Assembly (NCBI RefSeq): GCF_035987325.1
Contig: NZ_CP108488.1
Location: 6,944,001 to 7,008,000 of the forward strand
Source of the DNA: Streptomyces sp. NBC_01244
GTDB lineage: Bacteria > Actinomycetota > Actinomycetes > Streptomycetales > Streptomycetaceae
DNA length: 64,000 nt
Direction of reading: 5' to 3'
Below, one piece after another: positions 10,731 through 19,970 of this stretch. Every line of letters begins with the position of its first letter. Position 1 is the stretch's first letter. The translations under genes and the position numbers were made by a program. The notes beneath the pieces were generated by a model, which made no database searches, had not been told where the DNA came from, and saw only the letters and a program-made list of their open reading frames with translations.

Positions 10731-12098
10731 ATGCCCATGGGTCACACGGCCACAGCTCACGCAGGCTCCGGCGGCCTCACAGCGACCGAGCACCGGCTGG
10801 CCAACGGCCTGCGCGTGGTGCTGTCCGAGGACCACCTGACCCCGGTCGCCGCGGTCTGCCTCTGGTACGACGTCGGCTCGCGCCACGAAGTCAAGGGACG
10901 TACGGGCCTGGCTCACCTCTTCGAGCACCTGATGTTCCAGGGCTCGCAGAACGTCTCCGGCAACGGCCACTTCGAACTGGTCCAGGGAGCCGGCGGCTCC
11001 CTCAACGGGACCACCAGCTTCGAGCGGACCAACTACTTCGAGACGATGCCGACCCACCAGCTGGAGCTCGCGCTGTGGCTGGAGGCCGACCGGATGGGCT
11101 CGCTGCTGGCCGCCCTGGACGACGAGTCCATGGAGAACCAGCGGGACGTCGTCAAGAACGAGCGCCGCCAGCGGTACGACAACGTCCCGTACGGCACGGC
11201 CTTCGAGAAGCTGACGGCCCTGGCCTACCCGGAGGGCCACCCGTACCACCACACCCCGATCGGTTCCATGGCCGATCTGGACGCCGCGTCCCTGGAGGAC
11301 GCGCGCACGTTCTTCCGTACGTACTACGCGCCCAACAACGCGGTGCTCTCGGTCGTCGGCGACATCGACCCCGAGAAGACGCTCGCCTGGGTCGAGAAGT
11401 ACTTCGGCACCATCCCCGGCCACGACGGCAAGCAGCCGCCGCGCGACGGCTCGCTGCCCGAGATCATGGGGGAGCAGCTGCGCGAGGAGGTCGTCGAGGA
11501 GGTCCCGGCCCGCGCGCTGATGGCGGCCTACCGGCTCCCGCACGACGGCACCCGCGAATGCGACGCCGCCGACGTGGCGCTGACCGTCCTGGGCAGCGGC
11601 GAGTCCTCCCGGCTCCACAACCGCCTGGTGCGCCGCGACCAGAGCGCCGTAGCGGCCGGTTTCGGCATGCTGCGCCTCGCCGGGGCGCCCTCGCTGGGCT
11701 GGCTGGACGTCAAGACCTCCAGCGGGGTCGAGGTACCCGCCATCGAGGCGGCCGTCGACGAGGAGCTCGCGCGGTTCGCCGCCGAGGGCCCGACGGCCGA
11801 GGAGATGGAGCGCGCGCAGGCCCAGCTGGAGCGCGAGTGGCTGGACCGGCTGAGCACGGTGGCGGGCCGCGCCGACGAACTGTGCCGCTTCGCGGTGCTG
11901 TTCGGCGACCCACAGCTCGCCCTGACCGCCGTCCAGCGCGTCCTCGACATCACCGCCGAGGAGGTGCAGGCCGTGGCCGCGGCCCGACTGCGCCCCGACA
12001 ACCGCGCGGTGCTCGTCTACGAGCCGATCGCGGCGGAAGACACCGACGAGACCGAAGAGACCGACGCGAGCGACGAGAACGAGGGGGCGGAGCAGTGA
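10731..12098 (+). CDS. M16 family zinc metallopeptidase (active subunit)
   Basis: A 455-aa protein starting at ATG 10731 with GAAGGGA upstream. The inverted zinc motif HxxEH is AHLFEHLMF (His62, Glu65, His66), followed by the family pattern SLNGTTSFERTNYFE. M16 peptidases act as two-lobed clamshells on small peptides or unfolded proteins. No signal peptide is seen, so it should be cytoplasmic. The stop overlaps the GTG of the next M16 gene, so the two are translationally coupled and probably form a heterodimer. Confidence 0.93.
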   Translation: MPMGHTATAHAGSGGLTATEHRLANGLRVVLSEDHLTPVAAVCLWYDVGSRHEVKGRTGLAHLFEHLMFQGSQNVSGNGHFELVQGAGGSLNGTTSFERTNYFETMPTHQLELALWLEADRMGSLLAALDDESMENQRDVVKNERRQRYDNVPYGTAFEKLTALAYPEGHPYHHTPIGSMADLDAASLEDARTFFRTYYAPNNAVLSVVGDIDPEKTLAWVEKYFGTIPGHDGKQPPRDGSLPEIMGEQLREEVVEEVPARALMAAYRLPHDGTRECDAADVALTVLGSGESSRLHNRLVRRDQSAVAAGFGMLRLAGAPSLGWLDVKTSSGVEVPAIEAAVDEELARFAAEGPTAEEMERAQAQLEREWLDRLSTVAGRADELCRFAVLFGDPQLALTAVQRVLDITAEEVQAVAAARLRPDNRAVLVYEPIAAEDTDETEETDASDENEGAEQ

Positions 12099-13486
12099 GC
12101 GACACCGCAGCCGTCACGATGACCTTCCACCCGCGCCCCGAGGCCGGCGAGCCGCAGCCGTGGGCCTTCCCGGCCCCCGAGCGCGGGGTACTGGCCAACG
12201 GCCTGACCCTGCTGCGCTGCCACCGCCCGGGCCAGCAGGTGGTCGCGGTCGAGATCAACCTCGCCGCCCCGCTCGACGCGGAGCCCGAGGGCCTCGACGG
12301 CGTGGCCACGATCATGGTCCGTGCCCTGTCCGAGGGCACCGACAAGCGCTCCGCCGAGGAGTTCGCCGCCGAGCTGGAGCGCTGCGGCGCCACCCTCGAC
12401 GCGCACGCCGACCACCCCGGCCTGCGGGTCTCCCTGGAGGTCCCGGCCTCCCGCCTGCACAAGGCGCTGGGCCTGGTCGCCGAGGCGCTGCGCGCACCGG
12501 CCTTCGCCGACGCCGAGGTCGACCGGCTGGTGCGCAACCGGCTCGACGAGATCCCGCACGAGAGCGCCAACCCGCAGCGCCGCGCCGCCAAGCAGCTCTC
12601 GAAGGAGCTCTTCCCGGCCTCCCTGCGGATGTCCCGCCCGCGCCAGGGCACCGAGGAGACGGTCGCCCGCATCGACTCCGCGGCCGTACGCGCCTTCTAC
12701 GAGGCCCACGTGCGCCCCGCGACCGCCACCGCGGTGGTCGTCGGCGATCTGACCGGAATCGACCTGGACGCCGTCCTGGCCGACACCCTGGGCGCGTGGA
12801 CCGGTGACACCACCGCCCCGCGCCCGGTCCCGCCGATCACCGCCGACGACACGGGCCGCGTGGTCATCGTGGACCGGCCCGGCGCGGTCCAGACGCAGTT
12901 GCTGATCGGCCGCATCGGCGCCGACCGGCACGACCGGGTCTGGGCGCCCCAGGTGCTCGGCACGTACTGCCTGGGCGGCACCCTCACCTCCCGGCTGGAC
13001 AAGGTGCTGCGCGAGGAGAAGGGGTACACGTACGGCGTGCGCGCCTTCGGCCAGGTGCTGCGCTCCACCGCCGACGGCAAGGGCGCCTCGATGCTGGCCA
13101 TCAGCGGCTCGGTGGACACCCCGAACACCGGCCCGGCCCTGGACGACCTCTGGACGGTGCTGCGCACCCTCGCGGCGGGCGGCCTGACCGACGCCGAACG
13201 GGACGTGGCCGTGCAGAACTTGGTGGGCGTGGCCCCGCTGAAGTTCGAGACGGCGGCCTCCGTCGCGGGCACGCTCGCCGACCAGGTCGAGCAGGAGCTG
13301 CCGGACGACTACCAGGCGCAGTTGTACGCGCGGCTCGCCGAAACCGGGACCGTGGAGGCCACTTCGGCGGTCGTCAGCGCCTTCCCGGTGGACCGGCTGG
13401 TCACCGTGCTGGTCGGTGACGCCTCGCAGATCGCGGAGCCGGTGCGGGCCCTGGGGATCGGCGAAGTGACCGTGGTCACCAACTGA
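12095..13486 (+). CDS. M16 family peptidase-like protein (non-catalytic partner)
   Basis: A 463-aa M16-fold protein whose GTG start overlaps the upstream stop (GTGA), with GGGGGCGG before it. The position of HxxEH reads GVATIMVRAL, so the zinc site is lost. The R/Y-containing C-terminal motif is retained (REEKGYTYGVRAF). This active/inactive pairing is the usual M16B heterodimer arrangement, in which the second subunit shapes the chamber. The gene ends just before a strong terminator. Confidence 0.92.
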   Translation: MSDTAAVTMTFHPRPEAGEPQPWAFPAPERGVLANGLTLLRCHRPGQQVVAVEINLAAPLDAEPEGLDGVATIMVRALSEGTDKRSAEEFAAELERCGATLDAHADHPGLRVSLEVPASRLHKALGLVAEALRAPAFADAEVDRLVRNRLDEIPHESANPQRRAAKQLSKELFPASLRMSRPRQGTEETVARIDSAAVRAFYEAHVRPATATAVVVGDLTGIDLDAVLADTLGAWTGDTTAPRPVPPITADDTGRVVIVDRPGAVQTQLLIGRIGADRHDRVWAPQVLGTYCLGGTLTSRLDKVLREEKGYTYGVRAFGQVLRSTADGKGASMLAISGSVDTPNTGPALDDLWTVLRTLAAGGLTDAERDVAVQNLVGVAPLKFETAASVAGTLADQVEQELPDDYQAQLYARLAETGTVEATSAVVSAFPVDRLVTVLVGDASQIAEPVRALGIGEVTVVTN

Positions 13487-13542
13487 CCGTCCGTTGACTG
13501 CCGGCGGGGCGCCAACTGACCGGCCGTACAAGGGTTTCGGGC

Positions 13543-13577
13543 AAGGGGCCCTGGTGGATTGCCCACCAGGGCCCCTT
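13543..13577 (+). terminator. Rho-independent terminator after the M16 pair
   Basis: A 15-bp perfect stem: AAGGGGCCCTGGTGG (13543-13557) and its complement (13563-13577), closed by a 5-nt loop and followed by T-rich sequence. Confidence 0.9.
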
Positions 13578-13697
13578 TCGTCTGCATTGTCCCTTTAGTG
13601 GTGTGGTTGCTTGTATGTGGTGTGGCGTACGCAACAAAAGGGCGTGTCTGTTTGGTGATTGGCTGATGATCCGCCTAGCGTCGGCCGTGCTGTTCGT

Positions 13698-13886
13698 CAG
13701 TTGTAACCGCCGCGTCCGCGGCACCGGACAGCGATCGCCGAGTCCCCGTCAGGCGCGAGCCTGGGGAGCCGGGGACCCACTTGTGTCCCTGGGGTGAATC
13801 GGACCGCCTCGCAAGAGGGGGCCCGTAGGAGACCTTCCTGCTCCGAACCCGTCAGCTAACCCGGTAGGCGAGAGGGAAGGAAAGGA
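13698..13886 (+). ncRNA. c-di-AMP riboswitch (ydaO/yuaA class)
   Basis: The leader contains the conserved blocks of this class in order: GATCGCCGAGTCC, GCCGGGGACCCACTTGTGTC, CTGGGGTGAATCGG, GTAGGAGACCTTCC, then CCGAACCCGTCAGCTAACC and GGTAGGCGAGAGGGAAGG. It lies 12 nt before the start of an M23 cell-wall peptidase. This is the established Streptomyces context, in which c-di-AMP represses cell-wall hydrolase genes. The 5' boundary is approximate. Confidence 0.95.
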
Positions 13887-13897
13887 TCAGCCCCTTC

Positions 13898-14692
13898 ATG
13901 GCGTTTGGCAGTAGTGCCGCCGGCAAGCACCGTGGTCCGAGCCGTATGAGCCGCAGGACCGCCGGCTACGCCGGCATAGCCGCCCTCGCCGCCACTGGCG
14001 TCGTCGGCTCCCTGGCCGGTCCCGCGTTCGCCGCGGACCAGTCCCCCTCCGTCGAGGACACCGGCGCCCTCAACACCATCGTGGTGGCCGACGAGCTCGC
14101 CGGTGACGTCGAGGCCCAGGCCCAGTCCCAGCAGCGCGCGGCCGATGCCGCCGCCGCCAAGGCGCAGGCGGAGGCCGACGCCCGGCAGCGGGCCGCCGAG
14201 GCCAAGGCGAAGGCCGAAGCGCAGGCCAAGGCCGAGCGCGAGGCCGCCGAGCGCGCCGCCCGCGAAGAGGAGCGCAAGCGCCTCAACACCTTCGTGTCGC
14301 CGCTCGACAACACCTACGTCAGCACCCAGTACCACGCGGGTGGCGGCATGTGGTCCTCCGGCAGCCACACCGGCATCGACTTCCGCGCCGCCTCCGGCAC
14401 CGAGGTGCACGCCGTGGGCCTCGGCACCGTGGTCGAGGCGGGCTACGGCGGCGCGTACGGCAACAACGTCGTCATCAAGCACGCCGACGGCACGTACACC
14501 CAGTACGGCCACATGTCCTCGCTGAGCGTCTCCGTCGGCCAGCAGGTCACCCCGGGCCAGAAGATCGGCCTGTCGGGCTCCACCGGCAACTCCAGCGGCC
14601 CGCACCTGCACTTCGAGGCCCGCACCGGCGCCGACTACGGTTCGGACATCAACCCGGTCACGTACCTGCGCTCGCACGGCGTCACCGTCTGA
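13898..14692 (+). CDS. Secreted M23 family metallopeptidase (peptidoglycan hydrolase)
   Basis: A 264-aa exported protein. An N-terminal signal sequence ends near AGPAFAADQ. A long Ala/Lys/Glu/Arg-rich coiled coil occupies about residues 60-127. The C-terminal LytM domain has the zinc ligands in GSHTGIDF and GPHLHFEAR, with NNVVIKHADGTYTQYGHMS between. It probably cleaves peptidoglycan cross-bridges during growth or spore germination. Expression should fall when c-di-AMP binds the upstream riboswitch. Confidence 0.95.
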   Translation: MAFGSSAAGKHRGPSRMSRRTAGYAGIAALAATGVVGSLAGPAFAADQSPSVEDTGALNTIVVADELAGDVEAQAQSQQRAADAAAAKAQAEADARQRAAEAKAKAEAQAKAEREAAERAAREEERKRLNTFVSPLDNTYVSTQYHAGGGMWSSGSHTGIDFRAASGTEVHAVGLGTVVEAGYGGAYGNNVVIKHADGTYTQYGHMSSLSVSVGQQVTPGQKIGLSGSTGNSSGPHLHFEARTGADYGSDINPVTYLRSHGVTV

Positions 14693-14718
14693 CCCGCTCG
14701 CCCCACCGCACGTCTTCC

Positions 14719-14755
14719 GCGAAGGCCCCGGCTCTCTTCGAGCCGGGGCCTTCGC
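14719..14755 (+). terminator. Rho-independent terminator after the M23 peptidase
   Basis: A perfect 16-bp stem, GCGAAGGCCCCGGCTC (14719-14734) with its complement (14740-14755), and a 5-nt loop, 27 nt downstream of the stop codon. Confidence 0.85.
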
Positions 14756-14906
14756 GCATCTCGCCGTGGCCTTCTCGTCGTGGGCTTCGCGCTCCGCGTT
14801 CCGCGTTCTGTGAATGTTTCGTATTTCCGGCCGCCCTCGGAAATTATCGTGTGTTGCAATAGAGTCGCAACGCGCACAGTCATACGAAAAAGGCGGAGGT
14901 CCGGTC

Positions 14907-15572
14907 TTGCGTATTCCCGCGCACACGGTATGCACAGCGATCCGCGACGACATCGTCTCCGGGGTGTTCGGGCCCGGCGGCCGGCTGACCGAGGAGGTGC
15001 TGGCCCGCCGGTACGGAGTCTCGCGCGTTCCGGTGCGCGAGGCGCTGCGCACGCTGGAGTCCGAGGGGTTCGTGACCACCAGGCGGCACGCGGGCGCCTG
15101 CGTGGCCGAGCCGACCGAACAGGAGGCGGCCGACCTCCTGGAGCTGCGGATGCTCCTGGAGCCCCTCGCGGCCGCCCGGGCGGCCAGGCGGCGCAGCGAG
15201 GCCCACCTCAAGGTGCTGCGCGGCCTGGTCAGGCTGGGCCAGGAGCGGGCCAGGAGGGGGCAGGGGGAGGATCTGCGCTCCCTGGGCGGCTGGTTCCACG
15301 AGACGCTCTCCCAGGCCTCGGGCAGCCCCGGGCTGATCGCGCTGCTCACCCAGATGCGCCACAAGGTGGCGTGGATGTACGTGGTGGAGGCCCCGGTGCG
15401 GCCCGTGGAGTCCTGGGCGGAGCACGGCGCGATCGTGGACGCGGTGGCCCGGGGTGACGCCGAGCGGGCCCGGGCGCTGACCGCGGTGCACGTGGACCGG
15501 GCGGCGGGGGCGCACCGGCTGCGCGTGAGGACTTTGCAACCTGCCGTAAACACGGCAAGCGTTCCGCATTAA
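14907..15572 (+). CDS. GntR family transcriptional regulator (FCD/FadR subfamily)
   Basis: A 221-aa regulator. The TTG start at 14907 is chosen because GGCGGAGGT lies 6-14 nt upstream, whereas the upstream in-frame starts lack a site. The N-terminal winged HTH is clear (LTEEVLARRYGVSRVPVREA, then LRTLESEGFV). The C-terminal all-helical FCD domain contains LRMLLEPLAA and WFHETLSQASG, a typical ligand-binding region for small acids. It lies between the M23 gene and ptsH. The effector is unknown. Confidence 0.88.
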   Translation: MRIPAHTVCTAIRDDIVSGVFGPGGRLTEEVLARRYGVSRVPVREALRTLESEGFVTTRRHAGACVAEPTEQEAADLLELRMLLEPLAAARAARRRSEAHLKVLRGLVRLGQERARRGQGEDLRSLGGWFHETLSQASGSPGLIALLTQMRHKVAWMYVVEAPVRPVESWAEHGAIVDAVARGDAERARALTAVHVDRAAGAHRLRVRTLQPAVNTASVPH

Positions 15573-15763
15573 CAAAGCCCGTATACAAAGGTGGGATATC
15601 CGGGCGGGTAATTGATGCCCGGTGCCTCGCGCTTTGTTCCGCCGCCGGAACCGGTGTGCCGAAATAGCGGTCTGACGGAATAGCGGTGTGTGTACTTCCG
15701 TATTTCCGCCCGGGCCGGCGAACCGGCGGGCCGGCCGGATTCTCGATTCCCGCGCGAAACGCA

Positions 15764-15810
15764 GCGAAGCCGTTGCCCCCGACCCTGACGGTCGGGGGCA
15801 ACGGCTTCGC
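15764..15810 (-). terminator. Strong terminator downstream of ptsH
   Basis: A 21-bp perfect stem: GCGAAGCCGTTGCCCCCGACC (15764-15784) and its complement (15790-15810), loop ctgac. It lies 57 nt beyond the ptsH stop and may also act on the convergent gntR transcript. Confidence 0.85.
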
Positions 15811-15853
15811 CGTGCAAGTCCTGCAAGTCCTGCAAGTCTGCGAGTCCTGCGGG
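15811..15853. repeat. Short tandem repeat of a 9-bp unit
   Basis: About four to five degenerate copies of TGCAAGTCC/TGCGAGTCC lie directly between the ptsH terminator and the ptsH stop. No coding role is seen; it looks like a slippage-prone microsatellite. Confidence 0.6.
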
Positions 15854-15867
15854 TCGAACCCGAAGGG

Positions 15868-16149
15868 TCAGACGGTCTCGGGAAGCTCCTCGAGCCCCTC
15901 GGCGACCAGCTTCGCGAGGCGGTCGAGCGCGGCCTCGGCGCCGTCGGCCTCGGACGAGAGGACGATTTCCTCGCCGCCCTGGGCGCCCAGGCCCAGAACC
16001 GCCAGCATGGAGGCGGCGTTGACGGGGTCGCCGCCGGCCTTCGCGATGGTCACCGGGACGCCGGAAGCGGTCGTCGCGCGGACGAAGATCGAGGCGGGAC
16101 GAGCGTGCAGGCCCTCGGCCCAGCCGACGTTGACGCGGCGCTCTGCCAT
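15868..16149 (-). CDS. ptsH: Phosphocarrier protein HPr
   Basis: A 93-aa PTS phosphocarrier. The active-site His15 is in GLHARPAS. The regulatory serine region reads NAASMLAVLGLGA with Ser47. HPr takes phosphate from PEP via EI and passes it to EIIA components. EI and EII genes are not in this window, as expected for Streptomyces, where ptsH stands alone. Length matches the family. Confidence 0.96.
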   Translation of the reverse strand: MAERRVNVGWAEGLHARPASIFVRATTASGVPVTIAKAGGDPVNAASMLAVLGLGAQGGEEIVLSSEADGAEAALDRLAKLVAEGLEELPETV

Positions 16150-16303
16150 GGTGATGCCCTTCAGGTTCTTACGGTTGTCTAGACCAGTCTCTCACGGCGT
16201 CCGGAATGGTCGAACCGACCTTCGGCCCGAGTTTCCCGCCATTCGACCTACCCCAGCTTGCCCTGGTTCCAGTCAGCTTGCCCGGTGCGCCGCGCCCGGG
16301 CCA

Positions 16304-16318
16304 CTCGAACCGTTCGAG
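16304..16318. promoter_or_regulatory. 6-3-6 palindrome upstream of the GNAT/acyl-CoA synthetase gene
   Basis: CTCGAA ccg TTCGAG lies 16 nt before the start codon, just ahead of the AAGGTG ribosome-binding site. Symmetry and position suggest a protein-binding site or a small hairpin. It is short, so chance is possible. Confidence 0.35.
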
Positions 16319-16333
16319 CCTTAAGGTGACCCC

Positions 16334-19288
16334 ATGACGACCGAGTCCGACCCCTCGTACCCGGACCACTGGGAAGCCGACGTGGTCCTTCGCGACGGCG
16401 GAACGGCCCGGATCCGGCCCATCACCACCGAGGATGCGGGCCGGCTGGTCAGCTTCTACGAGCAGGTCTCGGACGAGTCCAAGTACTACCGGTTCTTCGC
16501 CCCCTACCCCCGGCTCTCCGACCGCGACGTGCACCGTTTCACGCACCACGACTACGTGGACCGTGTCGGCCTCGCCGCGATGATCGGCGGCGAGTTCATC
16601 GCCACCGTCCGCTACGACCGGATCGGCGCCGACGGCCGCTCGGCCACCGGACCCTCCGACGAGGCCGAGGTCGCCTTCCTCGTGCAGGACGCCCACCAGG
16701 GCCGCGGAGTCGCCTCCGCCCTGCTCGAACACATCGGCGCGGTGGCCCGCGAACGCGGGATCCGCCGCTTCGCGGCCGAGGTGCTGCCCGCCAACGGCAA
16801 GATGATCAAGGTGTTCACCGACGCCGGCTACCAGCAGAAGCGCAGCTTCGAGGACGGCTCCGTCCACCTCACCCTCGACCTCGAACCGACCGCCGAGTCC
16901 CTCGCCGTCCAGCGCGCCCGCGAACAGCGCGCCGAGGCCCGCTCCGTGCAGCGGCTGCTGGCCCCCGGCTCGGTGGCGGTGATCGGAGTCAGCCGCTCCC
17001 TCGCGGGCGTGGGCGCGGCGGCCCTGCGCAACCTGCGCGACAGCGGCTTCCACGGCCACCTCTACGCCGTCAACGAGGCCGTCACCCGCGATCTGCTCGA
17101 CGGCGTACGGGCCTACCCCACGCTCGGCGCCGTCGGCGCCCCGGTCGACCTCGCCGTCATCGCGGTCCCGGCGGACCGGGTCCCGGACGCGGTCGCCGCC
17201 TGCGGCGAACACGGGGTGCAGGGACTGGTCGTCCTGTCCGCCGGGTACGGGGAGAGCGGGGCCGAGGGCCTGGCCCGCCAGCGCGAACTGGTGCGGCAAG
17301 TGCGCTCGTACGGGATGCGCCTGATCGGACCGAACGCCTTCGGGGTGATCAACACGGCCCCCGAGGTGGAGCTGAACGCCTCCCTGGCCCCCGCTCCGGC
17401 CCCCGCGCGGGGAAGGGTCGGCCTCTTCACCCAGTCCGGGGCGATCGGGATCGCGCTGCTCTCCGGGCTGCTGCGGCGCGGGGAGGGGCTGTCCTCCTTC
17501 ATCTCCGCCGGGAACCGGGCCGACGTCTCCGGCAACGACATCCTGCAGTACTGGTACGACGACGAGGCCACCGACGTCGCCCTCATGTACCTGGAGACCC
17601 TGGGCAACCCGAGGAAGTTCACCCGGCTCGCCCGGCGCACCGCGGCCGTCAAGCCGGTGGTCGTCGCCAAGGGGGGCCGGTACACCCCCGCCGGACACGT
17701 GGTCCCCGGCACGCGGCTGCCCGAGGCGACGGTCTCGGAGCTGCTGCGACAGGCCGGCGTCATCCGGGTCGACACGGTCACCGAGCTGGTGGACGTCGGC
17801 CTGCTGCTGGCCTCGCAGCCCGTACCGGCCGGGCCGCGGGTGGCCATCCTCGGCAACTCCGAATCGCTCGGGGTCCTCACCTACGACGCCTGCCTGACGG
17901 AGGGGCTGCGGCCGCTGGCGCCGCTCGACCTGACCACGGCCGCCTCGCCGGAGGACTTCCGCACGGCCGTCTCCGCGGCGCTGGCCTCGCCGGACACCGA
18001 CGCCGTCGTCGTCACCGCGATCCCGTGGGTGAGCGAGCACGCGCTCGCCGACGATCTGGCCGAAGCCCTGCGTGCGGCCGCCGCCGGGCATCCGGGCAAG
18101 CCCGTCGCCGTAGTCCACGTGGAGCTGGGCGCCCTGGCGGAGGCCCTCTCGGCGGCCACGGCACCGGCCACGGCGCCGGACGCCGCGACGGCCCTCGCGG
18201 ACGCGCCGCCCGCCACGCTGCCGACAACCGCGACGGCCCTCGCGGCCCTGGCCTCCGGGGCCGCCCCGGACCCGGACCCGGACCCGGCCTCCGGGGCCGC
18301 GGCCGCCGCCGTGCCCGTCCCCGCCGCCCCCGCCACTACCCCCGCCATTACCTCCGCCACCGAGCCGGAGCCGGCCTCCGGCGCCGCGGGGAGCGCGGCC
18401 GCGCCCGCTCCCGGAACCGCCCGGATCCCCAGCTATCCCGCCGCCGAGCGGGCCGTCAAGGCCGTCGCCGAAGCCGTCCGCTACGGGCAGTGGCGCCGGG
18501 GCATCGCCGAGGTCGGGCAGGTGCCCGAGTTCGAGGACATCGACGAGGGCGGAGCCGCCGGGCAGCTCGCCCGCCTGCTGGCCGGCGTAGGGGAGGAGGA
18601 GGTGGCGACCCTGGACGCCCCCGATGCCCGCGAGCTGCTCGCCCGGTACGGGATCCGGGTGCTCTCCACCCTCCCGGCCCCCAGCGCGGACGCCGCGGTC
18701 CGCGCCGCCGCGGTCCTCGGCTACCCCGTCGCGCTCAAGACCACCGCCCCGCACCTGCGCCACCGCGCCGACCTCGGCGGGGTCCGCCTCGACCTCACCA
18801 CCGAGGCCGAGCTGCGCCGCTCGTACGAGGAGCTCACCCACGCGCTGGGCAAGCCGCAGGAGCTGCTCCCCGTGGTCCAGTCGATGGTCCCCCGGGGCGT
18901 CGACACCGTCATCCGCTCCGTGATCGACCCCGCCGCCGGCGCCGTACTGTCGTTCGGGCTCTCCGGGGTCGCCTCCGAACTGCTCGGCGACACCGCCCAC
19001 CGGCTGGTTCCCGCCACCGACAAGGACGCGGCGAGCCTGATCCGCTCGATCCGCACCGCCCCGCTGCTCTTCGGCTGGCGCGGCAGCGACCCCGTGGACA
19101 CCCCCGCCCTGGAGGAGCTGCTCCTGCGGCTCTCCCGCCTCGTCGACGACCACCCCGAGGTGGTCGGGGTCGTCCTGGAGCCCGTCGTCGTAGCCACCGA
19201 GGGGCTGTCCGTGCTCAGCGCGAGCGTCCGCGTCGCCCACCCGCCCGCCCGCGGCGACCTCGGCCCGCGGACCCTGCCCAGCTACTGA
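16334..19288 (+). CDS. GNAT acetyltransferase fused to ADP-forming acyl-CoA synthetase (Pat-type)
   Basis: A 984-aa fusion. Residues about 10-190 are a GNAT domain (ARIRPITTEDAGRLV, and acetyl-CoA loop VQDAHQGRGVASALLEH). About 205-590 is a CoA-binding/succinyl-CoA-ligase-like part (SVAVIGVSRSLAGVGAAAL, LFTQSGAIGIALL, FISAGNRADVSGNDILQY). About 600-705 is an Ala/Pro-rich disordered linker containing PDPDPDPAS. From about 755 is an ATP-grasp domain (ARELLARYGIRVLST, YPVALKTTAP). Family members acetylate lysines of metabolic enzymes such as acetyl-CoA synthetase and are tied to acyl-CoA status. It follows ptsH divergently. Whether the ligase half is catalytic cannot be judged here. Confidence 0.9.
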   Translation: MTTESDPSYPDHWEADVVLRDGGTARIRPITTEDAGRLVSFYEQVSDESKYYRFFAPYPRLSDRDVHRFTHHDYVDRVGLAAMIGGEFIATVRYDRIGADGRSATGPSDEAEVAFLVQDAHQGRGVASALLEHIGAVARERGIRRFAAEVLPANGKMIKVFTDAGYQQKRSFEDGSVHLTLDLEPTAESLAVQRAREQRAEARSVQRLLAPGSVAVIGVSRSLAGVGAAALRNLRDSGFHGHLYAVNEAVTRDLLDGVRAYPTLGAVGAPVDLAVIAVPADRVPDAVAACGEHGVQGLVVLSAGYGESGAEGLARQRELVRQVRSYGMRLIGPNAFGVINTAPEVELNASLAPAPAPARGRVGLFTQSGAIGIALLSGLLRRGEGLSSFISAGNRADVSGNDILQYWYDDEATDVALMYLETLGNPRKFTRLARRTAAVKPVVVAKGGRYTPAGHVVPGTRLPEATVSELLRQAGVIRVDTVTELVDVGLLLASQPVPAGPRVAILGNSESLGVLTYDACLTEGLRPLAPLDLTTAASPEDFRTAVSAALASPDTDAVVVTAIPWVSEHALADDLAEALRAAAAGHPGKPVAVVHVELGALAEALSAATAPATAPDAATALADAPPATLPTTATALAALASGAAPDPDPDPASGAAAAAVPVPAAPATTPAITSATEPEPASGAAGSAAAPAPGTARIPSYPAAERAVKAVAEAVRYGQWRRGIAEVGQVPEFEDIDEGGAAGQLARLLAGVGEEEVATLDAPDARELLARYGIRVLSTLPAPSADAAVRAAAVLGYPVALKTTAPHLRHRADLGGVRLDLTTEAELRRSYEELTHALGKPQELLPVVQSMVPRGVDTVIRSVIDPAAGAVLSFGLSGVASELLGDTAHRLVPATDKDAASLIRSIRTAPLLFGWRGSDPVDTPALEELLLRLSRLVDDHPEVVGVVLEPVVVATEGLSVLSASVRVAHPPARGDLGPRTLPSY

Positions 19289-19373
19289 GGTCCGGGGCCG
19301 CGGGGCAGACGGCACTTTGACGACGGGCCCCAGGGCGGCCGAGGTGCCCCATACGGGCCTTAGGATGGACCTC

Positions 19374-19970
19374 ATGGCGAAATCCGGTACGACGACCCAG
19401 GGGCTGCGCACGGCGATCGAGCGCAGCGGCTACTACCCGGCCCTCGTGGCCGAGGCCGTGGAGGCCGCGGTGGGCGGCGAGCCGATTTCGTCGTACCTGG
19501 TCCACCAGGAGACGACCTTCGACTCCAACGAGGTGCGCCGGCACGTCACCGTGCTGGTCCTGACCGGCAACCGCTTCATCGTCAGCCACACCGACGAGCA
19601 GGCCGCCGACGCAGGGTCCCCCTCCCCGTACGCGACCACCTCCACGGAGTCGGTCAAGCTGGCCAGCATCTCCTCCGTGGTGCTCAGCCGCGTCGTCGCC
19701 AACCCGGAGTCCTACACCCCCGGCACCCTGCCCCGCGAGGTCGTCCTGACCATCGGCTGGGGCGCGGTCTCGCGCATCGACCTGGAGCCCGCCGCCTGCG
19801 GCGACGCCAATTGCGACGCCGACCACGGCTACACCGGCAACTCCACCGCCGACGACCTCAGCCTGCGCGTCAGCGAAGCCGGCGACGGCCCCGAGGCGGT
19901 CCGCCAGACCCTGGTCTTCGCCCAGGCGCTCTCCGAAGCAACGGCAGCCACCTCCACCCCCGCCCGCTGA
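19374..19970 (+). CDS. Conserved actinobacterial protein of unknown function (probably DUF5998)
   Basis: A 198-aa soluble protein with no signal peptide or membrane segment. The ATG at 19374 is preferred because AGGATGG is suitably spaced; ATG 19365 is possible. It contains two cysteines in AACGDANCDADHGY, a possible metal or disulfide site, and a conserved-looking core VRRHVTVLVLTGNRFIVSHTD. Its stop overlaps the next start by one base (TGATG), so it is translationally coupled to the phosphatase-family gene. The DUF assignment is from memory and the function is unknown. Confidence 0.75.
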   Translation: MAKSGTTTQGLRTAIERSGYYPALVAEAVEAAVGGEPISSYLVHQETTFDSNEVRRHVTVLVLTGNRFIVSHTDEQAADAGSPSPYATTSTESVKLASISSVVLSRVVANPESYTPGTLPREVVLTIGWGAVSRIDLEPAACGDANCDADHGYTGNSTADDLSLRVSEAGDGPEAVRQTLVFAQALSEATAATSTPAR

